NCBI GenBank assembly: GCA_018398805.1 | Contig: JAGFBZ010000328.1 | Span: 601,001 to 665,000 of the forward strand | Length of the DNA: 64,000 nucleotides | Direction of reading: 5' to 3' | DNA from: Hirundichthys speculiger | Taxonomy: Eukaryota > Chordata > Actinopteri > Beloniformes > Exocoetidae | In this document: piece after piece, positions 24,535 through 35,648 of the stretch | How the letters are laid out: every line of letters starts with the position of its first letter | How positions within the stretch are numbered: position 1 is the stretch's first letter | Position numbers and translations under genes: made by a program | The notes under the pieces: model-generated | What the model was told of the DNA's origin: nothing | Database searches by the model: none | What the model saw: the letters and a program-made list of their open reading frames with translations, nothing else

Positions 24535-25194
24535 CAGTGGTACCTCTACTTACGAAATTAATTGGTTCTGGAAGTTGTTTCGTAACCTGAAAATTTCGTA
24601 AGTAGAGACGTGTTTTCCATGTAAATGCCCTAATCCATTCCAAGCCCCCCAAAATTCAAACATTTCTTTTAATAAATTATAAATAATAATACATGAAATG
24701 ACATAAAAACCTGTAAGAAATACATGTTAGAACTAGAAAAGCACTCAGAAAGCACAGACTTCCACCAAGCGTAACAATTATCGAAATTTTCAAAGTGATC
24801 CAGAATCCAGGATTTTTTCCGGATCACACCCAAAATGAAACCAGTTCTTTCTTTTCACATTTCTGACAACTCCTGAAAATTTCATCAAAATCCATCCATA
24901 ACTTTTTGAGTTATCTTGAACACAGACAGACAGATAAACGCCAACAAAAATTGTAAAAATTGTTCATTTACCTGGGTTGCTGGATTACGCTCATACAGAC
25001 AAGGGGCCCTCCTAGCCAATGGGATGCCAGGAAGATGCTAAGCGATAGCCAATGGCAGAGCAGCTAAGACGCACCGCTTTCAAACCGAGATACAGAGCCG
25101 ACAAGTATGTTTACGTTCGGTATTTTCCCTTTGAGGCGTTTCGTAACCTGAAATTTTTCGTATGTAGAGACGTTCGTAAGTAGAGGTACCACTG
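24535..25194. mobile_element. TA-flanked MITE (CAGTGGTACC termini), copy 3, 660 bp
   Basis: Ends CAGTGGTACCTCTACTTACG and TAAGTAGAGGTACCACTG are both well kept. The flanks are TG on the left and TA on the right, so one target base has changed. It contains the same deleted CTCCGCC-type repeat (24731-24946). Confidence 0.85.
24731..24946 (-). repeat. CTCCGCC-type repeat, deleted form, nested in MITE copy 3
   Basis: It begins AACTAGAAAAGCACTCAGA. The GGCGGAGG end seen in the sister copies is lost, replaced by CCAACAAAAATTG. Confidence 0.7.
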
Positions 25195-25304
25195 TATTTA
25201 ACTTTCTGTACTGGCCTGAATATAGGACGATATTTTATTCAAGAAATTATATTCTCAAAAATGGGGTTGTCTTATAATCAAGGTCTATTTTTCTATTGTA
25301 ATTA

Positions 25305-25470
25305 CATATCTGCGCCACTAGATGGAGCCACACAGAAGTAACCACGAAGAGAATGGAGCATCACAGTGAACGCATGAGCGTGATCTAATGATAAATGAAG
25401 AACCACACGACCGTGTTGAACAAAGGGGTTTGAAAGTTTTGTTGCAGTCAAGAATTGTTTTTTACAGACT
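25305..25470 (-). repeat. Block shared with hAT family F4
   Basis: It shows GCGCCACTAGATGGAGC and GAAAGTTTTGTTGCAGTC in the same spacing as the reverse complement of 13990-14150, with substitutions between. It is probably a degraded F4 interior. The preceding 25205-25300 has GAATATAGGACGA/TCTTATAATCAAGG motifs of unknown family. Confidence 0.6.
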
Positions 25471-25617
25471 GAATTATTAATTTTCTTCTTGAAATTGAAT
25501 ATAACTTGACTTTGATGGTTATGAGTCATTGACATCAATAATGCAGTTATTGAACTACATGGTTGCTGCTTATTCACTGAGTCACAGTCTCAGATTTTAA
25601 GAGAATAAAGTTTATTA

Positions 25618-26078
25618 CAGTGGTTCTCAAAATTTTAATACTGCGTACGACCTGAGTACCACCATGGTGACCAATTTTAAAATATAGCCATATATGCCTT
25701 CTCAATTAGCTTTAAACACACAGAGATGTTTATTCCTTATTGCTGTTATTTATTACCTGAATTGTTACTTTACTAAATCAGACTTTTACAACTCTGTCCA
25801 ACAATTCTCACACACTCATACTCTCATACAGAGCAAAATAAACTCACGAGTTGTTACTTCTGCACTGCAACTGAATAATGCTTTTTTTTAAAGACAATTT
25901 TATTTCTCAAGCTACACATTTGGTTTGAAACATATTTATAATGGATTGTATGTTTCTGATATTTTTTTCAAAGTGAAAATGTGGAAAAAATGGGGAAAGT
26001 CATGACGTTCCCCCACGTACCACCAGAGAGCGCTCACGCACCACTGGTGGTACGCGTACCACAGTTTGCGCACCACTG
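25618..26078. mobile_element. hAT-like MITE (CAGTGGTTCTCAAA terminus), 461 bp
   Basis: The left terminus is CAGTGGTTCTCAAAATTTT and the right is CAGTTTGCGCACCACTG. GGTGGTACGCGTACCAC lies near the right end. The 8-mers outside do not match, so the superfamily call rests on the termini. Confidence 0.6.
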
Positions 26079-26867
26079 ATCACCGCCCCACTATTTGAGA
26101 AGGACTGGAATAACCAAAGACAGTTGTTTGTTACAGCTGAAAGATGGAAAAAAAAAAAAAAAAATTTTGAGACAATAAGCTTTATTTGCCCAACTGAACA
26201 CGTCCAACGCAATAACAGAAAGCCGCAGATGCTGAAAACCGAACTCGATTATGTTACTATAGTCAGTCGACTGGTTTTTGAAAGAAATTTAGGAATAGCT
26301 GAAATCAGTATTGGCAGGTCAGACCGTTAAGATAAAAGGAAATTACGATTTTTGCATCTTTAACCAGAAAATAATACCAAGATTTGATGACAAATAAAGA
26401 CATTACTTGAACTCTCTTCCAAATTTGTCAAGCTCAATCTGCTCATCCACAGCAGATTTCTTTGCTTCTCTTCACGCTCACTCCCCCCCCCCCCTTTAAA
26501 AAATGTGCAGCGTTGCCACCGTTCCTGACTGAGCTTTGAACACCGCTGAGCGATCACACGCCGTCCTTCCTAACAGAGGGCAATTAGCAAATGTAAGGTT
26601 GAACAGCTTCAGGCCCGAGGCTGCCAACGCAACTGTTCGCCTGTGGCCGTTGCAAAAAAAGAAAAACCTTTTAATAATGATGTGGCACTCGGCATCATCA
26701 TAAGTGAAGTTCAATTATAACCAGAACTTGCAGTCTGGACCTGCTCATAACAGGTCACTGAAAATTATGTGTTGACAGGCTGTAAAATGTTCAAACGTCA
26801 CTCTGAGACATGGTGCAAAGCCGGTGGAGCCAATTCATTTTCTGCTCTTCAAATGTACTGCATGTGG
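26079..26867. other. Unassigned sequence
   Basis: Nothing recognised; poly-A run at 26149-26164 and a C run near 26487-26496. Confidence 0.4.
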
Positions 26868-26887
26868 CTATATACATATATATATAT

Positions 26888-26938
<51 letters not shown>

Positions 26939-26944
26939 CATACA
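26868..26944. repeat. AT/ATAC microsatellite
   Basis: Mixed AT and ATACAT units directly left of element F8. Confidence 0.95.
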
Positions 26945-27386
26945 CATATTTGATATCTCGATTATAGTGACCATATTATCACGGTTTACGATATTATCGT
27001 GGATATTCTTTATTGCTGTACAAATTTGCTGTCCAAAAAACACATACATTTAAATAATTTCACAAAATCTTGTGATTTTCTTGTCAAACTAAAACATCAG
27101 AAGCCAAAATTTTATCAAAATGAAACTTTCAAATTAAAAGGACAAACAACTGTCACAGAAAGAGATTTTATTTTAAATTAACAAAATAAATAACAGGACA
27201 AAGCTTATTTGTCTGGTGCAAATTTAAATAAACACTTTAACAACCATAGTAGGTCAAAATATGCAAACAATTATCAGGAACAAAAATTATAGTGCAAATT
27301 CAGATGAAATGAACTTTGGACTTTAAGCTGAATCTTAAATACGTATAAATGTGCAAATAAAGAAACAGTTGTTTAGGAGCCAAATA

Positions 27387-27631
27387 TGTTGTTATGAATT
27401 GTAGTTCACTCTGTGTGTCTGTGGGTGTCGCTGTGTTGTTACCTGAGGGTCAGGTATAAAGGTAGCTGCCTGTTACTGGTTAGCTGTTTGACCCGGAAGG
27501 GCAAAAGGTTTTTGACCGCTGTGGCGCTAACTGCCGGCGTTATGGTTGCCGGATCAGTTAATGGAATAAATTAATATTTTAACTGCATCAGAAGAACATC
27601 GTTCCGGTCATTTTTCGATCAACACGCAACA
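27387..27631 (+). mobile_element. Candidate solo LTR, 245 bp
   Basis: It is bounded by TGTTG and CAACA. Inside are a TATA-like GGTATAAAGG at about 27450 and an AATAAA signal near 27566, in the order expected of a retrotransposon LTR. No flanking 4-6 bp duplication is evident and no internal retrotransposon genes lie nearby, so this is tentative. Confidence 0.4.
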
Positions 27632-27810
27632 TTAACGTTTATGAAATGTGAGTTAGCGAAGCGTGTCAACCAGGTTACTCTTGGTCAAACATCTCAGTAG
27701 CTTGAAGCATTAGCCTTAGCTCCTTCAAGTTGCTTCTACAAATTACAATAAAATGTAAACAAATGCTCTGCAGACAAGATAATTGTCCTCCACCAGTTGT
27801 CCTTCTGCAT

Positions 27811-27813
<3 letters not shown>

Positions 27814-27842
<29 letters not shown>
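27814..27842. repeat. Poly-A tract
   Basis: About 28 consecutive A residues. Confidence 0.95.
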
Positions 27843-27843
<1 letters not shown>

Positions 27844-28123
27844 AGAAAATGCCCAGACCTCGGATTTTGTCATTTTAGTGGGTTGGTAAATGTCCTGCGT
27901 GCTATCACCACTTTCCTCCATGCTAACGTTATGATGCCGATGTTACAAGCTACATATTCACGCAAGACACAGTCAAGAATCGCTCGCAGACTTGAATGAG
28001 GCTGATATTACATATCCCGGTAATCTACCGCGATAATGAGATGAAGTCAAACATAAACAGTAATCGTTATCGCGCAAAAATTTACCGCGCTTTACCGTAA
28101 TACCGGTAACCGTTCCATCCCTA

Positions 28124-29690
28124 ATATATATAAAACTGGTCAGCACTATCTGTCCCATATAAGCCTGTTGACACTGGTCAAGAATGCCTTGTGATTTTTT
28201 TCCTCCAACAGAACATCTAAAAACTTGATTTCCTTTGGTACAAAGGAAAAATTGAAAAACGCCATTCCATGTAAGAAGATCACACACGGCCCGGCCTCAA
28301 AGAGCCTAATTCCAATATCCAGAGTGTGATATGCTGCTTAGCATGATGCAAAAATAAAAAAAATAAAAATGTGCACCAGAAAAGTCCTCTGAACCGTGTT
28401 CACAGCCAAAGACCATATCAAATATTATTCCACAATTAACACTCACACTCAAAGGCAACGGCGACTCCCAGTAGCCGCTGGTAGCGATTACAGCAATAAA
28501 AGCGGTGACATTTTTACCCAGGATTCAGTTCGTTTGTGTTCTTTTTTCTTTTCAGCCATACTTCCCCGCAGACATTATATAAATGAATCACGGCTGTTTA
28601 TTTAATTTGCCACACATGTTGGCCGCTGATAAAACATGTGAGCCTTGTGAAGTGCGTCAACCCTTGTGCGGTTTGTGAAGTGGACCCAGGCGGCGGTACG
28701 ACGTCGGATGGGTGTTTGTTTCTATAGGAAGAGGTTTCAGTTCGGTACAGAAACACAGCCACAGCTGGTCGGTCACTAGAACAGCTAGCTGCACACCGTC
28801 TGATATTTTAGTGTGCATTAATAAAATGTAGTGTGTCGCAGGAGCGTCTGAGGTTTGTATTCCCAGAATAAAAGGCGACCTAATAACTCATGGTGGAAAC
28901 GGTTCCTGAGGGAGAAGGTGAAGAAAGTCATTTGCCTGTATTGGTGCCATAATTTTCGTATACTCCGTCTCCTGCTGTCTTTATCTGCCTTCCCCTGCGT
29001 CTCTGTGTGTACGTGCATGCATGTGCATACAAACCTCAATCCGGAAACATATTAATTTGAGCCGTGCTTGCCAAGAATAGTGGTTGCAGAAATGCTACGG
29101 CGGCATTATTTTTGCCTTTTGTCTCAGTGCCAAATGGATTACTCTGATAGCAACTTATTGACTCAATTTAAGGGAAAAAAAATAGCTGGAATAATCTTCC
29201 TTAAGGCCTTTACGCACCAGACACTTTTTTTTTTTGGTGCAATTAACTATTTCTTTTAACCTATATCAAGCCAATGCCAGCTTTCATATCAACAACATAA
29301 GTTCGCTGGGTGATAACGTGGTTCTTATTTTTCATTAGAGCTTGATTTTTCCCAAAGTTTCGCTGCAGCGTCACAAACTTTCCACAAAGCATATCTTCTG
29401 AATGAATAGACAAACCAAAGACTAATAGTCTACAACTGTTTATAAAATGATAGGACTTCTAAATGATGGAAGGAAAAAGAGGATTTTTACCTCAGATGAA
29501 CAGCTAAAGGTTGCTCCAAAATGACTCCTCTGGTTTCTGACAGTAGCTGTTGCAGCTTCTCCTCTCCTACATATGTAAGTATTTCCTTTTATCCCTCTTT
29601 TTTTTAATTGTAAAAACAGCAGCAGGTCATCAGAACCTGATGCTCACTCCTATCTCTTTATTTTCTTTAGGTGTGATTTTGTTTTTGAAA
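28124..29690. other. Unassigned sequence
   Basis: No gene or shared repeat recognised. 28400-28620 and 29040-29280 are mixed-composition and could contain regulatory DNA; no direct evidence. Confidence 0.35.
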
Positions 29691-29691
29691 C

Positions 29692-30420
29692 CTAGAGGTC
29701 ATCATGAACCTCGAGGTCATCAGAACCTCAGGTCATCATGAATCTAGTGGTCATCATGAACCTATGGGTCATCAGAACCTCAGGTCATCATGAATCTAGA
29801 GGTCATCAGAACCTCAGGTCATCATGAACCTATAGGTCATCAGAACCTCAGGTCATCATGAACCTAGAGGTCATCATGAACCTCAGGTCATCAGAACCTC
29901 AGGTGATCAGAACCTCAGGTCATCATGAATCTAGAGGTCATCAGAACCTCAGGTCATCATGAACCTCAGGTCATCAGAACCTCAGGTCATCATGAACCTA
30001 GAGGTCATCATGAACCTATAGGTCATCAGAACCTCAGGTCATCAGAACCTCAGGTCATCATGAATCTAGTGGTCATCATGAATCTAGAGGTCATCAGAAC
30101 CTCAGGTCATCATGAATCTAGGTCATCATGAACCAAGAGGTCATCAGAACCTCAGGTCATCATGAATCAAGTGGTCATCATGAACCTAGAGGTCATCAGA
30201 ACCTCAGGTCATCATGAACCTCTAGGTCATCATGAACCTAGAAGTCATCAGAACGTTAAGGTCATCAGAACCTCAGGTCACCATGAGCCTCAGGTCATCA
30301 GAACCTGTGGTCATCAGAACCTCAGGTCATCATGAACCTAGAGGTCATCATGAACCTCTAGGTCATCAGAACCTGTGGTCATCAGAACCTGTGGTCATCA
30401 GAACCTCAGGTTATCGTGCA
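29692..30420 (+). repeat. Minisatellite, 16-18 bp unit
   Basis: Roughly 40 tandem units alternate between GGTCATCAGAACCTCA and GGTCATCATGAACCTAGA types. Variants (CTGTGG, TCTAGG) are mixed through the array, so there is some higher-order pattern rather than pure duplication. Open frames through it (for example 29925-30131) are a by-product of the repeat. Confidence 0.95.
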
Positions 30421-31061
30421 CGCTGATGGCACTGTTGTGTTCACTCAGGGGAAAAATGCAACTGAGTTGGCTATGGGATCGAGATTTGTGACGAGAAACC
30501 TCGGCAGTATCGGCACAGTCTCAATCTCGCCAAATATACACCTTTTAGCTCAATAATTTTGTAGCACTTGCTAATATCTGCTTATTTAAAACTAGTCATG
30601 GTGCTGCTCCTCCTCAGATGTTTTATCACACTGAAGTCAGAAAGAAACAGCAAACAGTAACTCGCTGAGCTTCCAGAGGAGAGAGCAGTATCACTAAATC
30701 AGCCTTTTCCTGTGTTACTGGAATAATTCACCAGCGGAGATCATAACATGCACATGTTTCATATGTCTGCACGCCTGATAAATAAATGGCAAATATCTAC
30801 ACAAATCTGCATGAAAATCACGAGTGCCGACTGTGCGTAGGAATGCATGTCGAGTGTGCGTGTGTTGTACTCGTGTCTGGGCGTGTTGTCTGCATGTACA
30901 TGAGCAGAGGGAGCGTCAGTGAGGAGGGCTGGTTTAGAATAATTTCATGTTTTATATGCAGAATGCAGTTTATGCATCTAATGGTCTATGTGCCCAGTTT
31001 CAACAAACTATTTATCTATTTCACTGCGTAAAAAACAACCTGCTCAAGCACTACAGGTGGA
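30421..31061. other. Unassigned sequence
   Basis: No gene or repeat recognised; a TGTGCGTGTG-rich patch at about 30855-30895. Confidence 0.4.
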
Positions 31062-31477
31062 AACTAGAAGAGCTAGAGAGCTCAACCCTCCGCCAAGTAC
31101 AAGAATTCCCCCATATAGCAATTTACAGATTGCGATAATATCCGCGTTCTGGATCAGATCCGGATCAGCCTTTGAACTTGGAGAGAGGTTCCCATTGTCA
31201 ATCCCTGAGTCAAATTTCATGAGTTTTGGGCAATAATTAACAGAGATATTGAGAAACAAAATTTTTGGCCCCATTGAACCCAATGTTATCGAGAAATTGA
31301 AAGTGATCCAGAATCCAGGATTTCTTCCGGATCACAACCAAAATTAAATCAGTTATTTCTTTTCACATTTCTGACAACTCCTGAAAATTTCATCAAAATC
31401 CATCCATAACTTTTTGAGTTATCTTGTACAAAGACAGACAAACGCCAGTAAAAACATTACCTCCTTGGCGGAAGTAA
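31062..31477 (-). repeat. CTCCGCC-type repeat, long copy
   Basis: Ends AACTAGAAGAGCTAGAGAGC with CTCCGCCAAGT, and CCTCCTTGGCGGAAGTAA, form the short inverted ends of this family. It retains the middle GGGCAATAATTAAC and CCAGAATCCAGGATTTCTTC blocks that the MITE-borne copies have lost. Confidence 0.8.
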
Positions 31478-32493
31478 TTAGCATTTTTTTCCCTCAATAA
31501 CCTCAAGAACATCTTTCCTGTCTTTGACTAGCTCAATGTATTTCTGTTCACTGTCCCTGTACAAATAAATAAAACCACTCATAACCTAACATTTTACTCA
31601 CAAATCTGCATCGTGCCTGAAATGAACAGGCAACATGTTAATATTTCGCCTCCTAATTATTCACAATTTTAGTGTCATTTAGTCGCCAGTAGTAACTGTG
31701 CAAAGACGTTTGTCAAAGAACATATTGTACGGCTGCACGGTAATTGGTTCAGAGTTGCAATACAACGCTCATGACATCTGATCTATCCAGAATCCTGTGT
31801 GGGGCTTATTTTCATTTTCTTTTTCGTTCCTCCAAATTCTAACAAAATCAAACGAATACGGAACAAAGAAGGACCTCCAAGTCGAAAAGGGAAATTATAT
31901 TTTCTGGTGTAGTCTCTCAGTCGTCCAGGTCATGGCAACGCTCAAAGGAAAATACCCTGTTACCTTGATTCAAACCTTTATAAAATAGAGCGACAACATC
32001 TGTGGTTCATCCCTTTTAGAATTCTTTGAATGCCATCTTCTTTTACATCTCCTCTTTTAATACCACCAACATACGATCCAGTAAATAAAGGAAATATAAT
32101 AAAAATTCAACTCTGAAGTAGTTGCAACAATCATTTGTCCTCTGCATTAAAGCAGAACAAATTAACTGTCATAACATATCAAATAACCATTGTCAAGGTG
32201 AAATATAAAGGCAAAATCAAAAGTAATTGAAGTCAAAAATGGCCATTCAAAAATAGGAACATCTGTTTTTCATATTGCCAAACCTGCTGACGCCTAGTCT
32301 GGACTGTGTACAAAGCAGCAAAAAGAAGAAAAAAAAAAAGCCAAATGGAAAAGTCTAAATGTTCGTGGATCTTCATAGAAGCTTCTATAAGCTAAAATAT
32401 TGTATGTGGTTGGAAAGACTGCTGCAGAAGTCCAGGGATGCATCACTGTTTGACTGTCGCTTCCTCTCCCATCAGAGCATGATGGGTACAAAC
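31478..32493. other. Unassigned AT-rich sequence
   Basis: No gene or shared repeat recognised. Confidence 0.4.
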
Positions 32494-32693
32494 TGAATCA
32501 AAACTATTTGCTTCAAAACAACCTATTTATTGTTTATTATCAGTGTTTTTGCACATTTAAGTTAGCATTACAACATTGTAACCACTAATTTTTTTCCGAA
32601 AAAACTGATATTAAGAGCTGAAAAATCGATATTATATTGGGCGGCCGAAAATCACAATATATTGCAAAATCGATTTTTTTTTTCACACCCCTA
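32494..32693 (+). mobile_element. hAT-like family F3, right-end fragment
   Basis: It matches the right portion of the F3 copies at 51242 and 55217: the AAAACTATTTGCTTCAAAAC block, GGGCGGCCGAAAATC, and the terminus TTTTTTTTTTCACACCCCTA at 32674-32693. The left end is missing. Confidence 0.8.
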
Positions 32694-32805
32694 GTGCTGT
32701 CACCACTTTCCGCCATGAAGATAGTACGACACTGATATTACAAGCTGCATATTCACGTGAGACACAGTCGCGAGTCGCTCGCAAGACTTGAATGAGCCTG
32801 ATATT

Positions 32806-33658
32806 TAGGGCTGGGCGATTTTATCGGTTCTGCGATATATATTGATATTTTATTTCCCCAGGGAGTATCGACATTTCAGCCGCGGGTATCGGTATTCTAA
32901 GCTCCCAAAGTGCAGGAAGAGCCATTAAGTCCTCCAGCCGCTAGTGGCGCTGTAGAGCATTTCCAACAAGTTATCCAGAAGCCAGCTTCTTGAGGATGGC
33001 GGCGAGTATAAACCCAGCGCCTGCGTGCTTAAAAGCAGATGTGTGGGAACAGTTCAGTTTATAAAAGAAAAAGGAAAGCGAAGATTTAGACAAAAGTATG
33101 GCGGTTTGCAAGCTGTGTAACACAAACGTGAAGTACTCTGGAAATACCACCAACCTGCGAGCCCACCTGAAACGTCACCACCCGGACAAGCTAATGCTAA
33201 CTGAGAGCTAGCCTAAGAAGTTGCGGCGCGATCCGAAACAAACCACGCTGGACAGTGACGGCGGTTGTTGCCACCAGTTTCCATCTACTTAACCTAGAAA
33301 ATTACGGAGTCCATTGCTAACTTTATTTGTCAGGATTTGAGACCGTGGTGGAAAACGCCGGCTTTAGGCGCATGGTGAACTCGATGGAGACCCGCTATCC
33401 TATTGTCTTTTATTCATTTTGTCCAGCATTTGCAAGCTGCCTGTCAGCTATATAATGTGTAGTTGATGCTTTCAGTTCAATTAATTCAAACAAAGTCATT
33501 GGAACACTCACAAGATGTCACCAAAATCACTTTGTCCCTTTAAAATCTTTCAGAAAATTGATGTAAATGTATTGTAAGATGAATATTGACATATATATCG
33601 TATCATGAGCCAAATATATCGTATTGTATCGCAAGATTAGTGTATCGCTACAGCCCTA
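32806..33658 (+). mobile_element. hAT/ZBED family F2, copy with transposase relic, 853 bp
   Basis: It starts TAGGGCTGGGCGATTTTATC and ends GTATCGCTACAGCCCTA. CTGATATT flanks it exactly (32798-32805, 33659-33666). It keeps the 5' coding part of a hAT transposase and then jumps to the 3' region shared with the short copies. It is the key copy for naming the F2 family. Confidence 0.92.
32996..33402 (+). pseudogene. hAT transposase N-terminus with BED zinc finger, broken
   Basis: The frame opens with ATG at 32996 (MAASINPAPA), then VWEQF, an in-frame stop TAA at codon 23, then a BED-type finger CKLCNTNVKYSGNTTNLRAH ending HLKRHH. It stops at 33209-33211. Downstream, in shifting frames, come PKKLRRDPKQTTLD, KITESIANFICQDLRPW and VVENAGFRRMVNSMETRYP, all standard in hAT transposases of the ZBED1 type. 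The RNase H-like catalytic core and dimerisation region are absent. BED fingers bind DNA at element ends; this copy cannot make transposase because of the stop, the frameshifts and the deletion. Confidence 0.85.
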
Positions 33659-33780
33659 CTGATATTACACATCCCGGTAATCAACAGTGATAATGAGATG
33701 AAGTCAAACGTAAACGGCAATCCTTATCGCGTAAAATTTTACCACGCTTTACCGTGATGGCAGTAACTGCTCCATCCCTA

Positions 33781-35429
33781 CCACAAACACATCCAGCTGT
33801 CCAGCACAGCTGTCGGTCGCTGCACAGCCACGACCTCAGCCTGTGCACAAGACGACAGCTCAGCACTGATGATCCATTCGCCGTGTCCTGCTAAATGATT
33901 CTATTTCACTTGCTAATGGGAGCTGATGGGGGTACAGTTGACAAATTCAGATGTGTTATTTATACTATGACAGATGTACTTCGACAGATCTGTTAAAATA
34001 CATCTGCTGGCCAGAGCCTAGCAGCCAACCCCACTGCGTGGGAATCCAAAAAGATAAAAATAAAAAAAAAGCCGTGTGAAGGCAGAGGGAGAGGGCTGGA
34101 ATGAAGGGATCTCATTCCATGTGGTGGACAAACAGGAAAGCTGTTAGCCTGGCACGGCTCTTCCCTCAGAGATTACACGTCTGTCCTTTTCATCATTACA
34201 TCCAAGTTGGCTCCCGACCATTAATAGGACAGGCCTCAGTACTTAACCCAATGCAATGTAGCGGCCAGAAAGAGAGAGAGAGAGAGAGATGAGACTGGAG
34301 TAACTGTGTCACCTACGTATTTGGCCGTTTACAAATGCACAATATGACATGGCAGCATGCTGCCTTTTGTTCCTGTCAAATGGGGAAAAAAACGACACAA
34401 TAGCTGCGCTGCACTTAAGTGACTGGGGGCTAAATGTCTGAATCCTGTCGGGGGGGGGGGGGGGGGGGGCTCTGGTGTGAGGTGGTGGGCTACATTCAGG
34501 TGGACGATTCAGAGCCTGCGGCGAGCCGTGGCGGTTTCTGCACCGCCACCCTCCCAGCTGTCCAGCCCAGCCTCAAAACATTCACTCACTATACCGGTTT
34601 CATCAGTCCACTGTATTTCATCTGCACGCCCCCCCCCCCCTTCTTACTCCAGAGCCTCTGCCAAATGCTCGCCAGACAACACTCCCAGCTTTAGCGGCAG
34701 ACGATTAATATGGGCTCAGTCTGCGGCGGGAACCGCTGCTCCGACAGGAATGGACTCGTGTCTGCCAAGATGATTACTGGCAGAGATCGCTGATCTAATT
34801 GTAAACTCATTCAAACTGTGTGACGATTTGTTTGTTTTTTTTGTCTCCAACCTGCCAAAAATCTGACCCCATTTTAAATGAGGGGTTTTTTTTTGTTTTA
34901 TTTTTTTAATAATAGACACATTTTGCACACAGAGCCTAATGTGACAATCAAACTGCACATTTCCTTTCATTTATTGATTCATTCCAGACATGTCAAAACA
35001 ATCTTTTAAAGCATAGACAATTTTAACACTATCATGAATCTATGTATCTGAAATAAATATATTTATAAAATAAAATATATAATGATGCATAAATCAATAT
35101 ACACTCACACATGTGCATAACCATAATTTAGAAACATATAGAACCTCTTGTAAATAAATCTAAATATTAAATGGACATATTCCCCCCAAAAAAGAAAAAA
35201 TAAAAAGTAAACAAAATTTATACCCAATGTATACACACCGATCTATATACATACACATACATACCAATATGCAAAACACATATCTGCTTTAACATGTCTG
35301 AAAAGGGGTAAGAAGAAGTAAAACTTATTTTAATTCTACCCCTTCTCCAATGTTCCATGATTACCCTTAAAATTTATCCTTATCCTAAATTTTAGTTGTA
35401 ATTTCATATCCAGATAGACATAGACATCT
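33781..35429. other. Unassigned sequence with simple repeats
   Basis: It contains a GA microsatellite (34270-34290), a G tract (34450-34468) and a C tract (34629-34640). 34080-34260 is mixed and unrepeated and could be regulatory. 34980-35380 is AT-rich. No gene recognised. Confidence 0.4.
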
Positions 35430-35583
35430 ACATACATACATACATACTGATACACACACATTCACACTACAGTACATACTACAATATATACTACAGTACA
35501 TACTACAATATATACTACAGTACATACAATATATACTACAGTATATACTACAGTACATACTACAATATATACTACATGCATGC
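35430..35583. repeat. ATAC microsatellite and TACTACARTACA minisatellite
   Basis: CATA units at 35431-35450 precede an array alternating TACTACAGTACA and TACTACAATATA units up to about 35575. Confidence 0.9.
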
Positions 35584-35616
35584 ACACATGCATGTTTATC
35601 CGGTGCAAATGAATTT

Positions 35617-35648
35617 AGGGTTAAGGGTTTAGGGGTTAGGGGTTAGGC
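35617..35648 (+). repeat. Degenerate telomere-like repeat
   Basis: Four to five variants of TTAGGG (TTAGGG, TTAAGGG, TTTAGGGG, TTAGGGG) in a row. It is short and imperfect, so it may be ordinary simple sequence. Confidence 0.5.

Larger units (their letters stand above)
26946..28123 (-). mobile_element. hAT-like element family F8, copy 1
   Basis: On the minus strand the element starts TAGGGATGGAACGGTTACCG (28104-28123), followed by repeated GGTAAA and CGCGGTA motifs. A second, split copy lies at 32694-33780 and shares the 27900-28123 half closely. The left end near 26946-27005 is degraded but retains TTATCACGG/TTATCGTGG motifs. It may hold a solo LTR at 27387-27631. No transposase recognised. 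Confidence 0.65.
32694..33780 (-). mobile_element. hAT-like family F8, copy 2, split by F2
   Basis: 32694-32797 and 33667-33780 align with 27900-28123 of copy 1, and the right end is GTAACTGCTCCATCCCTA. An F2 element is inserted with an exact 8-bp duplication. The left half of F8 is absent. Confidence 0.8.

Noticed and set aside
28124..28287. Minus-strand 104-codon frame at the F8 right end
   Set aside because: It reads through transposon terminal repeats rather than a coding region.
35617..35648. Interstitial telomere as a sign of chromosome fusion
   Set aside because: Only four to five imperfect units; too short and degenerate to support that.
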